A DNA stretch of 64,000 bases from Minwuiaceae bacterium (GTDB taxonomy: Bacteria > Pseudomonadota > Alphaproteobacteria > Minwuiales > Minwuiaceae): contig JANQEE010000032.1 of assembly GCA_028278525.1 (NCBI GenBank), positions 1 to 64,000 on the forward strand, read 5' to 3'. Position numbers and translations under genes: made by a program. The notes under the pieces were generated by a model. The model did no database searches. It was not told the DNA's origin and saw only the letters and a list, made by a program, of their open reading frames with translations. Numbering within the stretch: position 1 is the stretch's first letter; the number at the start of each line of letters is the position of its first letter. Positions 8,256 through 17,556 of the stretch are shown here, piece after piece.

Positions 8256-9020
8256 ATGGCGTCGGGGCGGGTCGCCGGCAAGGTTGCGTTGGTCACCGGC
8301 GGCGCGTCCGGGCTCGGCCGGGAATCGGCCATCCTGTTCGCGCGGGAAGGGGCCAAGGTCGCAATCACCGACATCAACGACGAGGCCGGCCGTGCGGTGG
8401 CTGACGAGATCGGCGAGGCCGCGATCTTCGTGCCACACGACGTCACCAGCGAGCAGCAGTGGATCGAGGTGATCGAGACCACGGTCACCCGGTTTGGCGG
8501 CCTCAACATCCTGGTCAACAGCGCCGGCATCGGCCTCGGCAAGTCGGTCGAGGATATCGAGCTGGAGGAATGGCGCCGGGTGCACGCGATCGATCTGGAC
8601 GGCGTCTTCCTCGGCTGCAAGCACGCGATTCCCGCGATGGCCAAGTCCGGCGGCGGCTCGATCGTCAACATCTCGTCGATCGCCGGCATCATCGCCGGCC
8701 ACAACATGGCGGCCTACAATTCGGCCAAGGCCGGGGTGCGCCACCTGTCGAAGTCGGTCGCGCTGCACTGCGCGCGCAAAGGTTACAATATCCGCTGCAA
8801 CTCGGTGCACCCGACCTTCATCGACACGCCGATCCTGGACCGGCACAAGGCCAAGTTCGGCGCGGAAGAGGCGCTGAGCAAGCTCGGCCGGCAGGTGCCG
8901 CTCGGCCGGGTCGGCCGGCCGGAGGAAGTCGCCTACGGCATCCTCTATCTGGCGTCCGACGAATCCAGCTTCACCACCGGCAGCGAGCTGGTGATGGACG
9001 GCGGCATCAGCGCTATGTAA
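8256..9020 (+). CDS. Short-chain dehydrogenase/reductase (SDR)
   Basis: A 254-residue classical SDR. The NAD(P)-binding TGGASGLG is at 14-21, an Asp after beta-2 (TDIND, about 38-42) favours NAD(H), NSAGIG replaces the usual NNAG, and the catalytic residues are Ser140, Tyr154 and Lys158 (YNSAK). The C-terminal GRVGRPEEVAYGILYLASDE and TGSELVMDGG are typical. It oxidises or reduces an unknown alcohol/ketone. It is coupled to the ABM gene upstream, and its last 8 bases overlap the end of the convergent amidohydrolase gene. Confidence 0.93.
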   Translation: MASGRVAGKVALVTGGASGLGRESAILFAREGAKVAITDINDEAGRAVADEIGEAAIFVPHDVTSEQQWIEVIETTVTRFGGLNILVNSAGIGLGKSVEDIELEEWRRVHAIDLDGVFLGCKHAIPAMAKSGGGSIVNISSIAGIIAGHNMAAYNSAKAGVRHLSKSVALHCARKGYNIRCNSVHPTFIDTPILDRHKAKFGAEEALSKLGRQVPLGRVGRPEEVAYGILYLASDESSFTTGSELVMDGGISAM

Positions 9021-10458
9021 CCAGCGGCAGGCTGAGCGGCGTGATGTCCTGCGCCGTGCGGCCGGCATAGTCGTGGTTCGGCACGTCCCGGACCATCCGG
9101 GCCTGCGCCTCGGCCAGCCGGCCGGCGGCGTCGGCCCGGTCCAGGGTCAGCACCTTGCGGTCCGCGACCACCTGCTCGCCGTCGACATAGACATCGCGCA
9201 CCGCCCGCTCGGCGGCGGTGTAGATCAGGCTGCGCAGCGGGTCGCGCGCCGGCATCATGCCAAGGTCGGTCAGGTCGACCAGTACGATATCCGCCTTCAT
9301 GCCGGGCGCCAGCCGGCCCAGGTCGTCGCGGCCGAGCGCCGTGGCCCCGCCGACGGTCGCGGCGTGGAAGATGTCGCCGGTGCCGACGGTCGTGATGTCG
9401 TTCGCGGCGATCCGCGCCAGCACCGCTGCCCAGCGCATTTCCTCCAGCATGTTGTGCGGCGAGGTGTCGGTGCCCATGCCCATAGTGACCCCGGCGCGGC
9501 GATAGCGGCCGAAGTCCTGCAGCACGTCGCCGTACCGCGCGAACGGCGTCGGGCAGTGTGCGACGGTCGCGCCGGTCTCGGCCAGCAGCGTGAGGTCGGT
9601 CGCCGTATGCCAGCCGAGCCTGGAATGCTCGTCGATGAAGATGGCATGGCCCAGGATGCAATCGGGCCCGAGCAACCCGATCTCCGCCGCCCACTGCACC
9701 GGCGTCTTGCCGTGCCGGCGCACGATCTCCTGGAACTCGACGACGCTTTGCGAGACATGGGTCGTGATCGGCCGCCCGGTCTCGCGCGCCACCGCGGCGC
9801 TGTCGCGCAGCAGCTCTTCCGTGCAGGTCTCGATCTGCGCCGGGTAGAGCATGCCCTTGAGCCGGCCTGATGCGTGCCGCTCGGCGGCGTCGATCAGGCC
9901 GAGCGCACGGTCCAGCCCGCGCCGGCCTGCGGCCTCGTCCCATACGAACTTGAGCTCGTGGTTGTTCTCCAGCAGCCAGCGCGACGAGGCGTAGCCCGGC
10001 GCGACGTAGCCGCGCAGCCCGCTTTTCGCCATCATGTCGATCCAGCCGTCATAGTCGAACGACAGTTCCGCCAGCGTCGTCACGCCGGAGGCCAGCAGTT
10101 CCGAATAGGCGACTTCCGCGCATGCCTTCTGGCCGTCCTCGTCCAGATGGTAGGCGAGGGAGCGTTCGTAGAGCCCGGTCATGTACATCTCCGGCACGCC
10201 GTGCTCCTCGCGGATGCCCTTGAAGGCCGGCTCGGAACTGGGGTGGCTGTGTAGGTCGATCAGCCCGGGCATCGCGAACAGCCCGCGCCCGTCGACTTTC
10301 ACATCCGCCGGTCCGTCGTAGCTCGGCCCCACATGCACGATCTCATTGCCCTTGAAGACCACGTCGATATCGCGCCGGTAGACCTGCCGGCCCGCGTCGG
10401 CGTCCCACACGGCGGCCCAATCGAGATTCTCGATACAAATTGTCCTGCTCATGACCAT
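9013..10458 (-). CDS. Amidohydrolase family protein (chlorohydrolase/guanine deaminase-like)
   Basis: A metal-dependent hydrolase of 481 residues when started at the ATG at 10458 (AGGAGG immediately upstream); the ATG at 10452 with a 9-base spacing is equally possible. Motifs: PGLIDLHSHP (HxH metal ligands), THVSQS, GHAIFIDEHSRLGWH (His), AHCPTPFARYG and GTDTSPHNMLEEMRWA (Asp ligand), then APGMKADIVLVDL near the C-terminus. This is the cytosine-deaminase/atrazine-chlorohydrolase-like clade, which removes amino or halide groups from ring compounds. The substrate is unknown. Divergent from the TauD-type dioxygenase, sharing a 67-base promoter gap. Confidence 0.88.
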   Translation of the reverse strand: MVMSRTICIENLDWAAVWDADAGRQVYRRDIDVVFKGNEIVHVGPSYDGPADVKVDGRGLFAMPGLIDLHSHPSSEPAFKGIREEHGVPEMYMTGLYERSLAYHLDEDGQKACAEVAYSELLASGVTTLAELSFDYDGWIDMMAKSGLRGYVAPGYASSRWLLENNHELKFVWDEAAGRRGLDRALGLIDAAERHASGRLKGMLYPAQIETCTEELLRDSAAVARETGRPITTHVSQSVVEFQEIVRRHGKTPVQWAAEIGLLGPDCILGHAIFIDEHSRLGWHTATDLTLLAETGATVAHCPTPFARYGDVLQDFGRYRRAGVTMGMGTDTSPHNMLEEMRWAAVLARIAANDITTVGTGDIFHAATVGGATALGRDDLGRLAPGMKADIVLVDLTDLGMMPARDPLRSLIYTAAERAVRDVYVDGEQVVADRKVLTLDRADAAGRLAEAQARMVRDVPNHDYAGRTAQDITPLSLPLVT

Positions 10459-10525
10459 CAGCCTCCTCGACGTTCTATAATGGATGCTAGCACGGCTGCG
10501 ATGGCGTGAAAGGGAGGGTGAGAGA

Positions 10526-11383
10526 ATGAGTGTGTCGGTGCGGCGCCTGGGCGAAACCTTCGTGGCGGAGGTGATGGGAGTGGACCTGTCCAAGCAGTTG
10601 GACGATGCTGCGCTGGACGCGTTGCATGACGCTTATCAACGCGAGCACGTTCTCGCCGTGCGCGGCCAGGACCTGACGCCCGAGCAAGTGATCGCCACCA
10701 GCCGCCTGTTCGGCCCGGTGGAGCCGCATCTGCTGGAGCAGTATCACCATGACGACCACAAGGAGATCCTGATGGTCTCCAACGTCGTCGAGGGCGGCGA
10801 GGCCAAGGGCCTGGCCGATGCCGGCAGCTACTGGCATTCCGACGTCTCCTACAAGGCCAAGCCGTCGCGCGCCTCCATGCTTTACGCGGTCGAAGTGCCG
10901 GAGGAGGGCGGCGACACCCTGTTCTGCGACATGGTCGCGGCCTACGACGCGCTGCCCGAGGAAACCAAGCGGCGCATCGCCGACCTGAAGGCGGTGCACA
11001 ACTACGCCTATCGTACCAACCAGCAGGTCGCCAATGTCGGCGTCCGCCAGAAGCTTTCAGAGGAACAGTTGGCAGCGGTTCCGGACGCGATCCATCCGGT
11101 GGTGCGCACCCACCCGGAGACCGGCGTCAAGGCGATCTTCATCAATCCCGGCTTCACCGTCCGGTTCGTCGACATGCCGGAAGACGAGAGCGAGGCGCTG
11201 AAGCAGGAACTGTTCGACCACTGCCTGCAGGACCGCTTCATCTACCGCTACAAATGGCGGCCGGGCGACGCGCTGATCTGGGACAACGCCACGGTGATGC
11301 ACAAGGCGACGGTGCTGGAACTGCCGCCCGGCACAAGGCGCACCATGCACCGCACGGTGATCAGCGGCGACGTGCCGTTCTAG
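10526..11383 (+). CDS. TauD/TfdA-family 2-oxoglutarate-dependent dioxygenase
   Basis: A 285-residue Fe(II)/2-oxoglutarate dioxygenase. The metal triad is His104, Asp106 (SYWHSD) and His259 (NATVMHKA); Arg276 (RTMHRTV) should bind 2-oxoglutarate. Members act on taurine, 2,4-D and related anions. GGGAGG and a GAG run before the ATG at 10526 support this start over the in-frame ATG at 10484. It is followed after 15 bases by a quinone-reductase-like gene. Context (amidohydrolase divergent, oxidoreductase downstream) suggests breakdown of an unidentified organic compound. Confidence 0.92.
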   Translation: MSVSVRRLGETFVAEVMGVDLSKQLDDAALDALHDAYQREHVLAVRGQDLTPEQVIATSRLFGPVEPHLLEQYHHDDHKEILMVSNVVEGGEAKGLADAGSYWHSDVSYKAKPSRASMLYAVEVPEEGGDTLFCDMVAAYDALPEETKRRIADLKAVHNYAYRTNQQVANVGVRQKLSEEQLAAVPDAIHPVVRTHPETGVKAIFINPGFTVRFVDMPEDESEALKQELFDHCLQDRFIYRYKWRPGDALIWDNATVMHKATVLELPPGTRRTMHRTVISGDVPF

Positions 11384-11398
11384 CCGGGCCCCGCGCCG

Positions 11399-12397
11399 AT
11401 GCGTTGCGTTCTCTGCGAAGACTGGTGCGACTACGACGATCTCGTGGTCACGGAGACCGAGCCGCCGCCGATGCGGCCCGGCGGCGTTCGGATCCGCATC
11501 CGGTTCGCCGGCGTCAGCTTCGCCACCACCCTGGTCGTCTCCGGCCGCTATCAGCGCAAACCGCCGCTGCCGTTCGTGCCGGGCACCGAAGTGGCGGGCG
11601 AGGTGATCGACTGCGCCGACGGCGTCACCCGCTGCAAACCGGGCGACCGCGTCTTCGCCATGATCGACTGGGGCGGCTACGCCGAACAGGTGGTGGCGGC
11701 CGAAGAGAACGTTCACGTCCTGCCCGACGGCCTCGATCTCGAGGCGGCCGTGGCGCTGCCGAGCTCCTACGGCACGTCCTACGGCGCCCTGGTCTGGCGC
11801 GCCAAACTCCGGGCCAGCGAACGGCTGCTGGTGCACGGCGCCGCCGGTGGTGTCGGTCTCGCGGCGGTTGAGATCGGCAAGGCATTGGGCGCCATCGTCT
11901 ATGCCGTCGCCGGCGGTCCCGACAAGGTGGCGGCGCTGCGAGAGCGCGGCGCCGACGCGGTGATCGATGGCCGGGCGGAGGATTTCCGCGCCCGCGTGAA
12001 AGACCTGACGAACGGAGAGGGCGTCGACGTCGTATTCGACCCCGTCGGCGGCGAGGTGTTCGACAACTCGCTCCGCTGCCTGGCCGACGACGGCCGCCTG
12101 CTCACCATCGGCTATACCAGCGGCACCATCCCGACAATCCCGGCCAACCAACTGCTGCTAAAGAACGTCGCGGTGATGGGTTTCAACTGGGGCCAGTATG
12201 TCGGCTGGGGCCTGAAAGACGAACGCCGCCGCTACGCCGACCGCACCGCCGCCGCGATGGCCGACCTCGTCGCCTGGTGGCAAGCCGACAAACTCAATCC
12301 CACCGTCCACGCCCGCTTCCCCCTGGAAGACTTCCGAACCGCCATGGCCGAAGTCCGCAACCGCCGCGCCATCGGCCGGGTGGTGCTGGCGGTTTAG
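11399..12397 (+). CDS. Zinc-free quinone oxidoreductase (MDR superfamily)
   Basis: A 332-residue medium-chain reductase. The N-terminal GroES-like domain includes GTEVAGEVIDC and GDRVFAMIDWGG; the coenzyme domain has VHGAAGGVGLAAVEIGKALGA (about 142-162), the NADPH-binding glycine motif. There are no zinc-binding Cys/His clusters, so it is the QOR type. DPVGGEVFDNSLRCLADDG is also typical of this class. It probably forms a transcription unit with the dioxygenase upstream. Confidence 0.92.
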   Translation: MRCVLCEDWCDYDDLVVTETEPPPMRPGGVRIRIRFAGVSFATTLVVSGRYQRKPPLPFVPGTEVAGEVIDCADGVTRCKPGDRVFAMIDWGGYAEQVVAAEENVHVLPDGLDLEAAVALPSSYGTSYGALVWRAKLRASERLLVHGAAGGVGLAAVEIGKALGAIVYAVAGGPDKVAALRERGADAVIDGRAEDFRARVKDLTNGEGVDVVFDPVGGEVFDNSLRCLADDGRLLTIGYTSGTIPTIPANQLLLKNVAVMGFNWGQYVGWGLKDERRRYADRTAAAMADLVAWWQADKLNPTVHARFPLEDFRTAMAEVRNRRAIGRVVLAV

Positions 12398-12415
12398 GAA
12401 TCCGATCGCGGCGCT

Positions 12416-14050
12416 CTATCGCGCCTCCGGTCGCCACGCGGCGGCGAGGCGCTGTGCCTCGCCAATCTGCGATTCCTTCAGCCTTCTTGAGGCATTGATC
12501 AGATAGGCGGCCGCTTCCTGGTGGCCCTGGCCGGCGGCGAGTATGAGCCACATAGAGGCTATTACATAAGTGTGGGTATGCAGGGTTTCTTGAGCGTTGT
12601 CTTGCCAATAGCGCTCGTCGAAGTCGTACTGCTTCAAGAGGAAATGGTCCCTAGGCGCAATGTCGTAAAGCCCTACGTTGCCACCCGTGGCATCGAAGAT
12701 TTCACCGCTCATGATGAAAAGGCCTAACTCGAACTGGGACTCTGCGTCGCCGAGATTTGCGGCGCGCCGGTACCATTCGATGGCGGTCGACCTGTCTTCG
12801 GTGACTCCGCTGCCGTGCAGATAAAGCTTCGCGAGATGACGTTGTGCCGCGGCTACATCCTTTGCAGCCAGGTCGCGCCAAATGGGTAATGCTTCATCGT
12901 ACTTTTGGGAAAGTTGGGCCTCCATCCCTCGTTCGAACGCACCCGCATGCGGATCGTTGCGTTGCCGCAATTCGTCCGCATATTTCCGATTGCTTTGCCG
13001 TCGAGCCTGCTGCGCCTTTTCGACCCAATAGATGAACTTGTCCATATTCATCTCGACACCCTGTCCGCCCAAGTAGGCGTCGGCGGCTTTGTGCATGGCG
13101 GTAATATGGCCTTGTGTGGCCGCCGCCAGATACCAGTTGAAGGCCTCCTGGAAATTCTGTTCGACGCCGACACCGTTCATGTACATAAGACCCAGGTAGT
13201 ACTGGGCATCCGGATTGCTTTGCTGTGCCAACCGCACGACGTGGTGTGCCGCTGCCGATCGGTCGTTTCGGAGATAAGCGGCGATACCCTGGATCAGATC
13301 CGGCTCTCCCGCAGCCGCCGATTTCTTGAAGCCCATTTCATCGAGTGCGGCCTGCGCGTCCGGGTCGCCGAGATCCGCTGCCTTGCTGATCCAACGGAGC
13401 GCGATTGTCTGGTTCAACGGGACGCCGTGACCAAGGGCGTAGAGCGATCCAAGATGGCTTGCGGCCCGCGCGTGATCTTGTTCCGCCGCCATACGGTACC
13501 ATTTGGCCGCTTCGGCGTGGTTGGCCGGGATCGATTTACCTTCATAGTACATGACGCCGATCTGAAAGATCGCATCGAGGTTTCTCTTTGAGGCCGCCTT
13601 GCGGTACCACTGCATGGCTTCGTCGTAGCTCTGGTCGAAACCACGTCCGTCATAATACATGTGGCCGATCCGCAATTCCGCGAAGCCGTCGTCGTCAACC
13701 ATTGCTTTCTTGTACCAATCGAAGGCGGCGGCGTAGTCGATCGGAACACCCCGTCCGAGTTCATAGGCAAGGGCGATTTGGACGTATGCGGCCTCAACCC
13801 CTTGGTTGGCCGCCTTCATTAGCCACCGAAATGCTTCCTTGTAATCCTGAAGCGGCTCGTCCGCGAAGGTGAGGGTGAGGCCGAGGGCGAACTGCGCAGC
13901 GACATCGCCTTGTTGCGCCAACGGCAACAGTTCGCGATAGGCCGCGTCGAAATCCCCGCGATTGAAGGCGTCGGCTCCTTCGTCGTAGCCGGCCCAGGCC
14001 GGTTGGGCGACTGCCAAGAACAATAGAATTGCGCCCAATCTCATCTGCAT
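12416..14050 (-). CDS. Exported Sel1-repeat (SLR/TPR-like) protein
   Basis: A 544-residue protein. Residues 1-20 form a signal peptide (MQMRLGAILLFLAVAQPAWA, cleavage near AWA). The mature part begins YDEGADAFNRGDFDAAYRELLPL, a TPR-like unit, followed by about ten Sel1 repeats of roughly 36 residues (pattern AxxxLGxxYxxGxGVxxDxxEAxxWYxKAAxQG). Sel1 proteins are solenoid scaffolds for protein-protein contacts, often at the envelope. GGGAGGG 5 bases upstream fixes the ATG at 14050. It lies just downstream of the giant homologue on the same strand (67 bases), so the two may be co-transcribed. A binding partner cannot be inferred. Confidence 0.9.
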   Translation of the reverse strand: MQMRLGAILLFLAVAQPAWAGYDEGADAFNRGDFDAAYRELLPLAQQGDVAAQFALGLTLTFADEPLQDYKEAFRWLMKAANQGVEAAYVQIALAYELGRGVPIDYAAAFDWYKKAMVDDDGFAELRIGHMYYDGRGFDQSYDEAMQWYRKAASKRNLDAIFQIGVMYYEGKSIPANHAEAAKWYRMAAEQDHARAASHLGSLYALGHGVPLNQTIALRWISKAADLGDPDAQAALDEMGFKKSAAAGEPDLIQGIAAYLRNDRSAAAHHVVRLAQQSNPDAQYYLGLMYMNGVGVEQNFQEAFNWYLAAATQGHITAMHKAADAYLGGQGVEMNMDKFIYWVEKAQQARRQSNRKYADELRQRNDPHAGAFERGMEAQLSQKYDEALPIWRDLAAKDVAAAQRHLAKLYLHGSGVTEDRSTAIEWYRRAANLGDAESQFELGLFIMSGEIFDATGGNVGLYDIAPRDHFLLKQYDFDERYWQDNAQETLHTHTYVIASMWLILAAGQGHQEAAAYLINASRRLKESQIGEAQRLAAAWRPEAR

Positions 14051-14117
14051 TGAAACCCTCCCTGGTGAAGCGCCATCCTGGATGGCGCTTCCAAGCACGT
14101 TCGGTCAGTCGGATTCT

Positions 14118-17100
14118 CTAATCCGTATTTCCGCTGCCGCCGGTCAAGCTCGTCAGTTCCTCAAGCTTTTCCGCGGCTTCTTCCACGCCATTTACGGCTG
14201 CGATGCGATACCACGAGATCGCGGCCTCTCGATCCTTTGGCAATCCGACGCCGTCGAGATAGCGCTCGGCCAGGGCGAAAGCACTTGTGCCGTGGCCCTG
14301 TTCCGCCGCCTTGCGATACCAGATCAATGCGGTTTCAGTGTCTTGTTCGATGCCCTCCTGTCCATGTTCATGAATGTAGCCATAGGTGTACATCGCCTCG
14401 ACATGATCCTGCGAGGCTGCTTCGGACAACAGTTCGATTGCTCGGCCGCGGTCCTTTGGAACGTAGTCGCCGTTCCAAAGCATGACGCCGAGCTCGAATT
14501 GCGCATTCACGTTTCCTTGGTCGGCTGACTTCTCGTACCACTGCGCCGCGACCTTGGCGTCCTGCGGGACGCCAAACCCGTCCTCATACATTGTCCCGAG
14601 CCTATATTGAGCGACCGCGTCGCCCTGGTCGGCGGCCAAGCGGAACAGTCGGGCTGCTTCCGCATCGTCCTGTGCAACGCCTTCGCCGTTGTAGTACATC
14701 AATCCGAGTCTGTTCTGGGCGGTCGAAAGGCCAGACGAAGCAGCCTTTCGGTACCAGGCGGCGGCCTCCGCCAAATCGGCGGGCACGCCCGTGCCGTTCT
14801 CATACATAATGCCCAGGTAATAGGCGGATAGGGCGTCGCCCTCGTCGGCGCGCGCAGACCAGTGACGATAGGCCAGGTCGAAGTCGCCGCGTTCGTAGGC
14901 GGCTTGCGCCTCCTGGTCGGAAATAGCCGCCACGTTGTCGTTGGATGAACTGTTCGTCGGGCCGCCAAGTTCGCGGAGACGCACGGCCGCCTGTTCGTGG
15001 CCTTGCTCCGCAGCTTTGCGGTACCATATCAGCGCGGTTTCGAGATTCTTTTCGGTGCTCTGGCCCTCCTCTTGTATTTGTCCGTAGGCGTACATTGCCT
15101 CGAGGTGACCCTGCTCTGCCGCCTTCGACAGCAAATCGATCGCTCTATCCCGGTCTTCCGGAAGCTCGTCGCCTTTCCAAAGCGAGAAGCCGAGCTTGAA
15201 CTGCGCATCTGAGTTTCCATGGTGGGTTGCCTGTTCATACCAGTGGGCCGCTTCCTCGGCGTCTCTTGCGACACCGACGCCATCCTCGTACATCGTCGCG
15301 AGCCTGAACTGGGCAACGGCATCGCCTTGCTCGGCGGCCAAACGGTACAACCTGACGGCTTCCGATTTGTCTTGCTCGACGCCCTCGCCCCGGTAGTACA
15401 TCAGGCCGAGTCTGTTCTGGGCGATCGAAAGACCGGATGAAGCGGCCTTTCGGTACCACTTGGTTGCCTCCGCCAAATCGGCGGGCACGCCCTCGCCCCT
15501 CTCATACATGATGCCCAGATAATGGGCGGACAGGGCGTCGCCTTTGTCGGCCAATGGGCGCAAAATGCGAAGCGCTGTTGCGTAGTCGTGTTTGAGGTAA
15601 GCGACGACCGCGTCAACGTGCGTGGCTGTCGTTGCGTCGTCTGTCGATCGCTCCGCTGCCTTGTCCTTTTTCGCCTCGCCCAATTTGCGCAGGCGCTCGG
15701 CCGCCTCTTCGTGTCCCTGGGCGGCAGCCTTGGCGTACCATTTCCTCGCTTCGTCCAGGTCCCTTGCCACGCCAATGCTGCCCAGCTCGTAGACCAGGCC
15801 AAGATGCGACTGTGCCTCTGCAAGGCCCTGTTCGGCCGCCCTGCGCAAAAAGCGTTGCCCTTCGGCATGGTCGATTTCGCCTGCAACCCCGGTTATGAGT
15901 GCGCCACCCACAACGTACTGCGCCTCCGCGTTGCCGTTCTCGGCTGCCCTGCGGTACCACCGAAGTCCCAGAAAGTAGTTCTGAGTGACGCCATTGCCGA
16001 AGTAGTAGCGCTTTCCCAAAGCTGCTTGCGCGTCTACCAGCCCCTGTTCCGCCGATTTTGTGAACCACTTGATTGCCGTTTCGGCATTCGGCGCGACACC
16101 AATACCTTCCTCGTACATGGCGCCGAGCAGAAACTGGGCATAGGCGCCTCCCAATTCGGCGGACTCGCGAATTAGCAGGTACCCTTGTCGCTTGTTCTGT
16201 TCGATGCCTTCTCCAGTGGCATAGGCTTCGCCCAATGCGGTCATCGCGTCGACGTCACCCGCTTTCGCCATCGGCACCCATCGTTTCAGGGCTGTGGCGT
16301 AATCGCCGATAGCCCAGGCGTCCAATGCCTCTTGTTCGGACGGGAGGCCCGCGACGTCCGGCGTGGAACCGGTATCCCCGTTCGCTTGTTCGTTTTTCGG
16401 GAAGGCGCGCAGGCCGTCGTCGTATTCGGCCTCTATGCTGAGCGTGCGTCGCAGCTCCCCTAGCAGTTCAACCGCCCTTTCTTGGCCCTGGGCGGCCGCT
16501 CTCTCATACCATTGCTCAGCAGCCTGCCAATCGATGTCGACACCTTCACCGGCTTCGTAAAGGCTGCCCATCAGAAGTTGCGCTCTCGGTTCGCCCTGCT
16601 CCGCCGACTTCAGCAGCCACTGAGCGGCGGTGGCGTAGTCCACTTCCAGGCCGATCCCTTCGACATACATCACGCCGAGATGATACTGCCCCTCGGCGTT
16701 GCCCTGCTCGGCCGCCAGCCGAGCCATGTTCACGGCCGCTTCGTAGTCCCGGTCGACACCGATGCCGTGATAGTACGCGAGTGTCATCTTAACCTGCGCT
16801 TCGGCATGGCCTTGGTCGGCGGCCTTACGAAACCAGGCGACTGCCGCGACCGAGTCGGCTTCGACGCCGTCGCCATCGGCATACATGAGGCCGAGATAAA
16901 ACTGCGCCACCGCGCTTCCCTGATCCGCCGCGCGCGAAAAGTGTGTAGCCGCTTTCGAAAAGTTCTGCTCAGTGCCGAGTCCTTCGTAATAGAAGGTGCC
17001 CAGCGCTTCGTCGGCCTCTCGGGCGCCTTCGTCGGCATATTGCAGCCAGTATTGAAAGACCGTAGCGTAATCGCCGCGCTTGAGAGCCGCATCGGCCTCC

Positions 17101-17555
17101 CCGCCGGTGATTGTCGGGCCGCCAAGCGCTTGTAACCGTTCGGCCGCCTTTTCGTTCCCCTGGGCGGCGGCTTCGGCGTACCATCGCCTGGCTTCATTCA
17201 TGTCCTTTGCGAAACCGTCGCCGCCAAACTCATAGAGCGTCGCGAGCGCTGCCTGCGCCTTTTCGTGGCCTTGCTCGGCTGCCAGCCGGAGCAGTCGATG
17301 CGCCTCCCGCTCATCCGCCTCGACGCCTTCGCCGATCGTCAGCATATAGCCCGCATTGTATTGCGACCGTGCGTCTCCCCGTTCCGCTGCGATCCGCCAC
17401 CAGCGCAGGGCCTTTACATAGTCCTGCTCGACGAATTCACCTTCGTAGTAGTACTCGGCCAACTTCGTCTGGGCTTCCAAATAGCCCTGGTCAGCCGATT
17501 TCGTATACCAATCAATCGCCGCTGCGGCGTCCGGCGCAACCGCTCTGCCGCCCAT
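14118..17555 (-). CDS. Giant Sel1-repeat protein, C-terminal part after a frameshift
   Basis: This 1,145-residue open frame has no signal peptide and begins in the middle of a Sel1 unit (MGGRAVAPDAAAAIDWY). It is the continuation, in the +1 frame, of the gene ending at 17557; the two frames are separated by TTTAATATG. It contains about 25 Sel1 repeats grouped in larger modules. Each module opens with a TPR-like unit containing GDYATA or a variant: near residues 152, 405, 646 and 881. The modules at 646-866 and 881-1100 are near copies (offset 234). The ATG has no Shine-Dalgarno site; reinitiation one base after the stop is possible. See the finding on the frameshift. Confidence 0.85.
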   Translation of the reverse strand: MGGRAVAPDAAAAIDWYTKSADQGYLEAQTKLAEYYYEGEFVEQDYVKALRWWRIAAERGDARSQYNAGYMLTIGEGVEADEREAHRLLRLAAEQGHEKAQAALATLYEFGGDGFAKDMNEARRWYAEAAAQGNEKAAERLQALGGPTITGGEADAALKRGDYATVFQYWLQYADEGAREADEALGTFYYEGLGTEQNFSKAATHFSRAADQGSAVAQFYLGLMYADGDGVEADSVAAVAWFRKAADQGHAEAQVKMTLAYYHGIGVDRDYEAAVNMARLAAEQGNAEGQYHLGVMYVEGIGLEVDYATAAQWLLKSAEQGEPRAQLLMGSLYEAGEGVDIDWQAAEQWYERAAAQGQERAVELLGELRRTLSIEAEYDDGLRAFPKNEQANGDTGSTPDVAGLPSEQEALDAWAIGDYATALKRWVPMAKAGDVDAMTALGEAYATGEGIEQNKRQGYLLIRESAELGGAYAQFLLGAMYEEGIGVAPNAETAIKWFTKSAEQGLVDAQAALGKRYYFGNGVTQNYFLGLRWYRRAAENGNAEAQYVVGGALITGVAGEIDHAEGQRFLRRAAEQGLAEAQSHLGLVYELGSIGVARDLDEARKWYAKAAAQGHEEAAERLRKLGEAKKDKAAERSTDDATTATHVDAVVAYLKHDYATALRILRPLADKGDALSAHYLGIMYERGEGVPADLAEATKWYRKAASSGLSIAQNRLGLMYYRGEGVEQDKSEAVRLYRLAAEQGDAVAQFRLATMYEDGVGVARDAEEAAHWYEQATHHGNSDAQFKLGFSLWKGDELPEDRDRAIDLLSKAAEQGHLEAMYAYGQIQEEGQSTEKNLETALIWYRKAAEQGHEQAAVRLRELGGPTNSSSNDNVAAISDQEAQAAYERGDFDLAYRHWSARADEGDALSAYYLGIMYENGTGVPADLAEAAAWYRKAASSGLSTAQNRLGLMYYNGEGVAQDDAEAARLFRLAADQGDAVAQYRLGTMYEDGFGVPQDAKVAAQWYEKSADQGNVNAQFELGVMLWNGDYVPKDRGRAIELLSEAASQDHVEAMYTYGYIHEHGQEGIEQDTETALIWYRKAAEQGHGTSAFALAERYLDGVGLPKDREAAISWYRIAAVNGVEEAAEKLEELTSLTGGSGNTD

Positions 17556-17556
17556 A

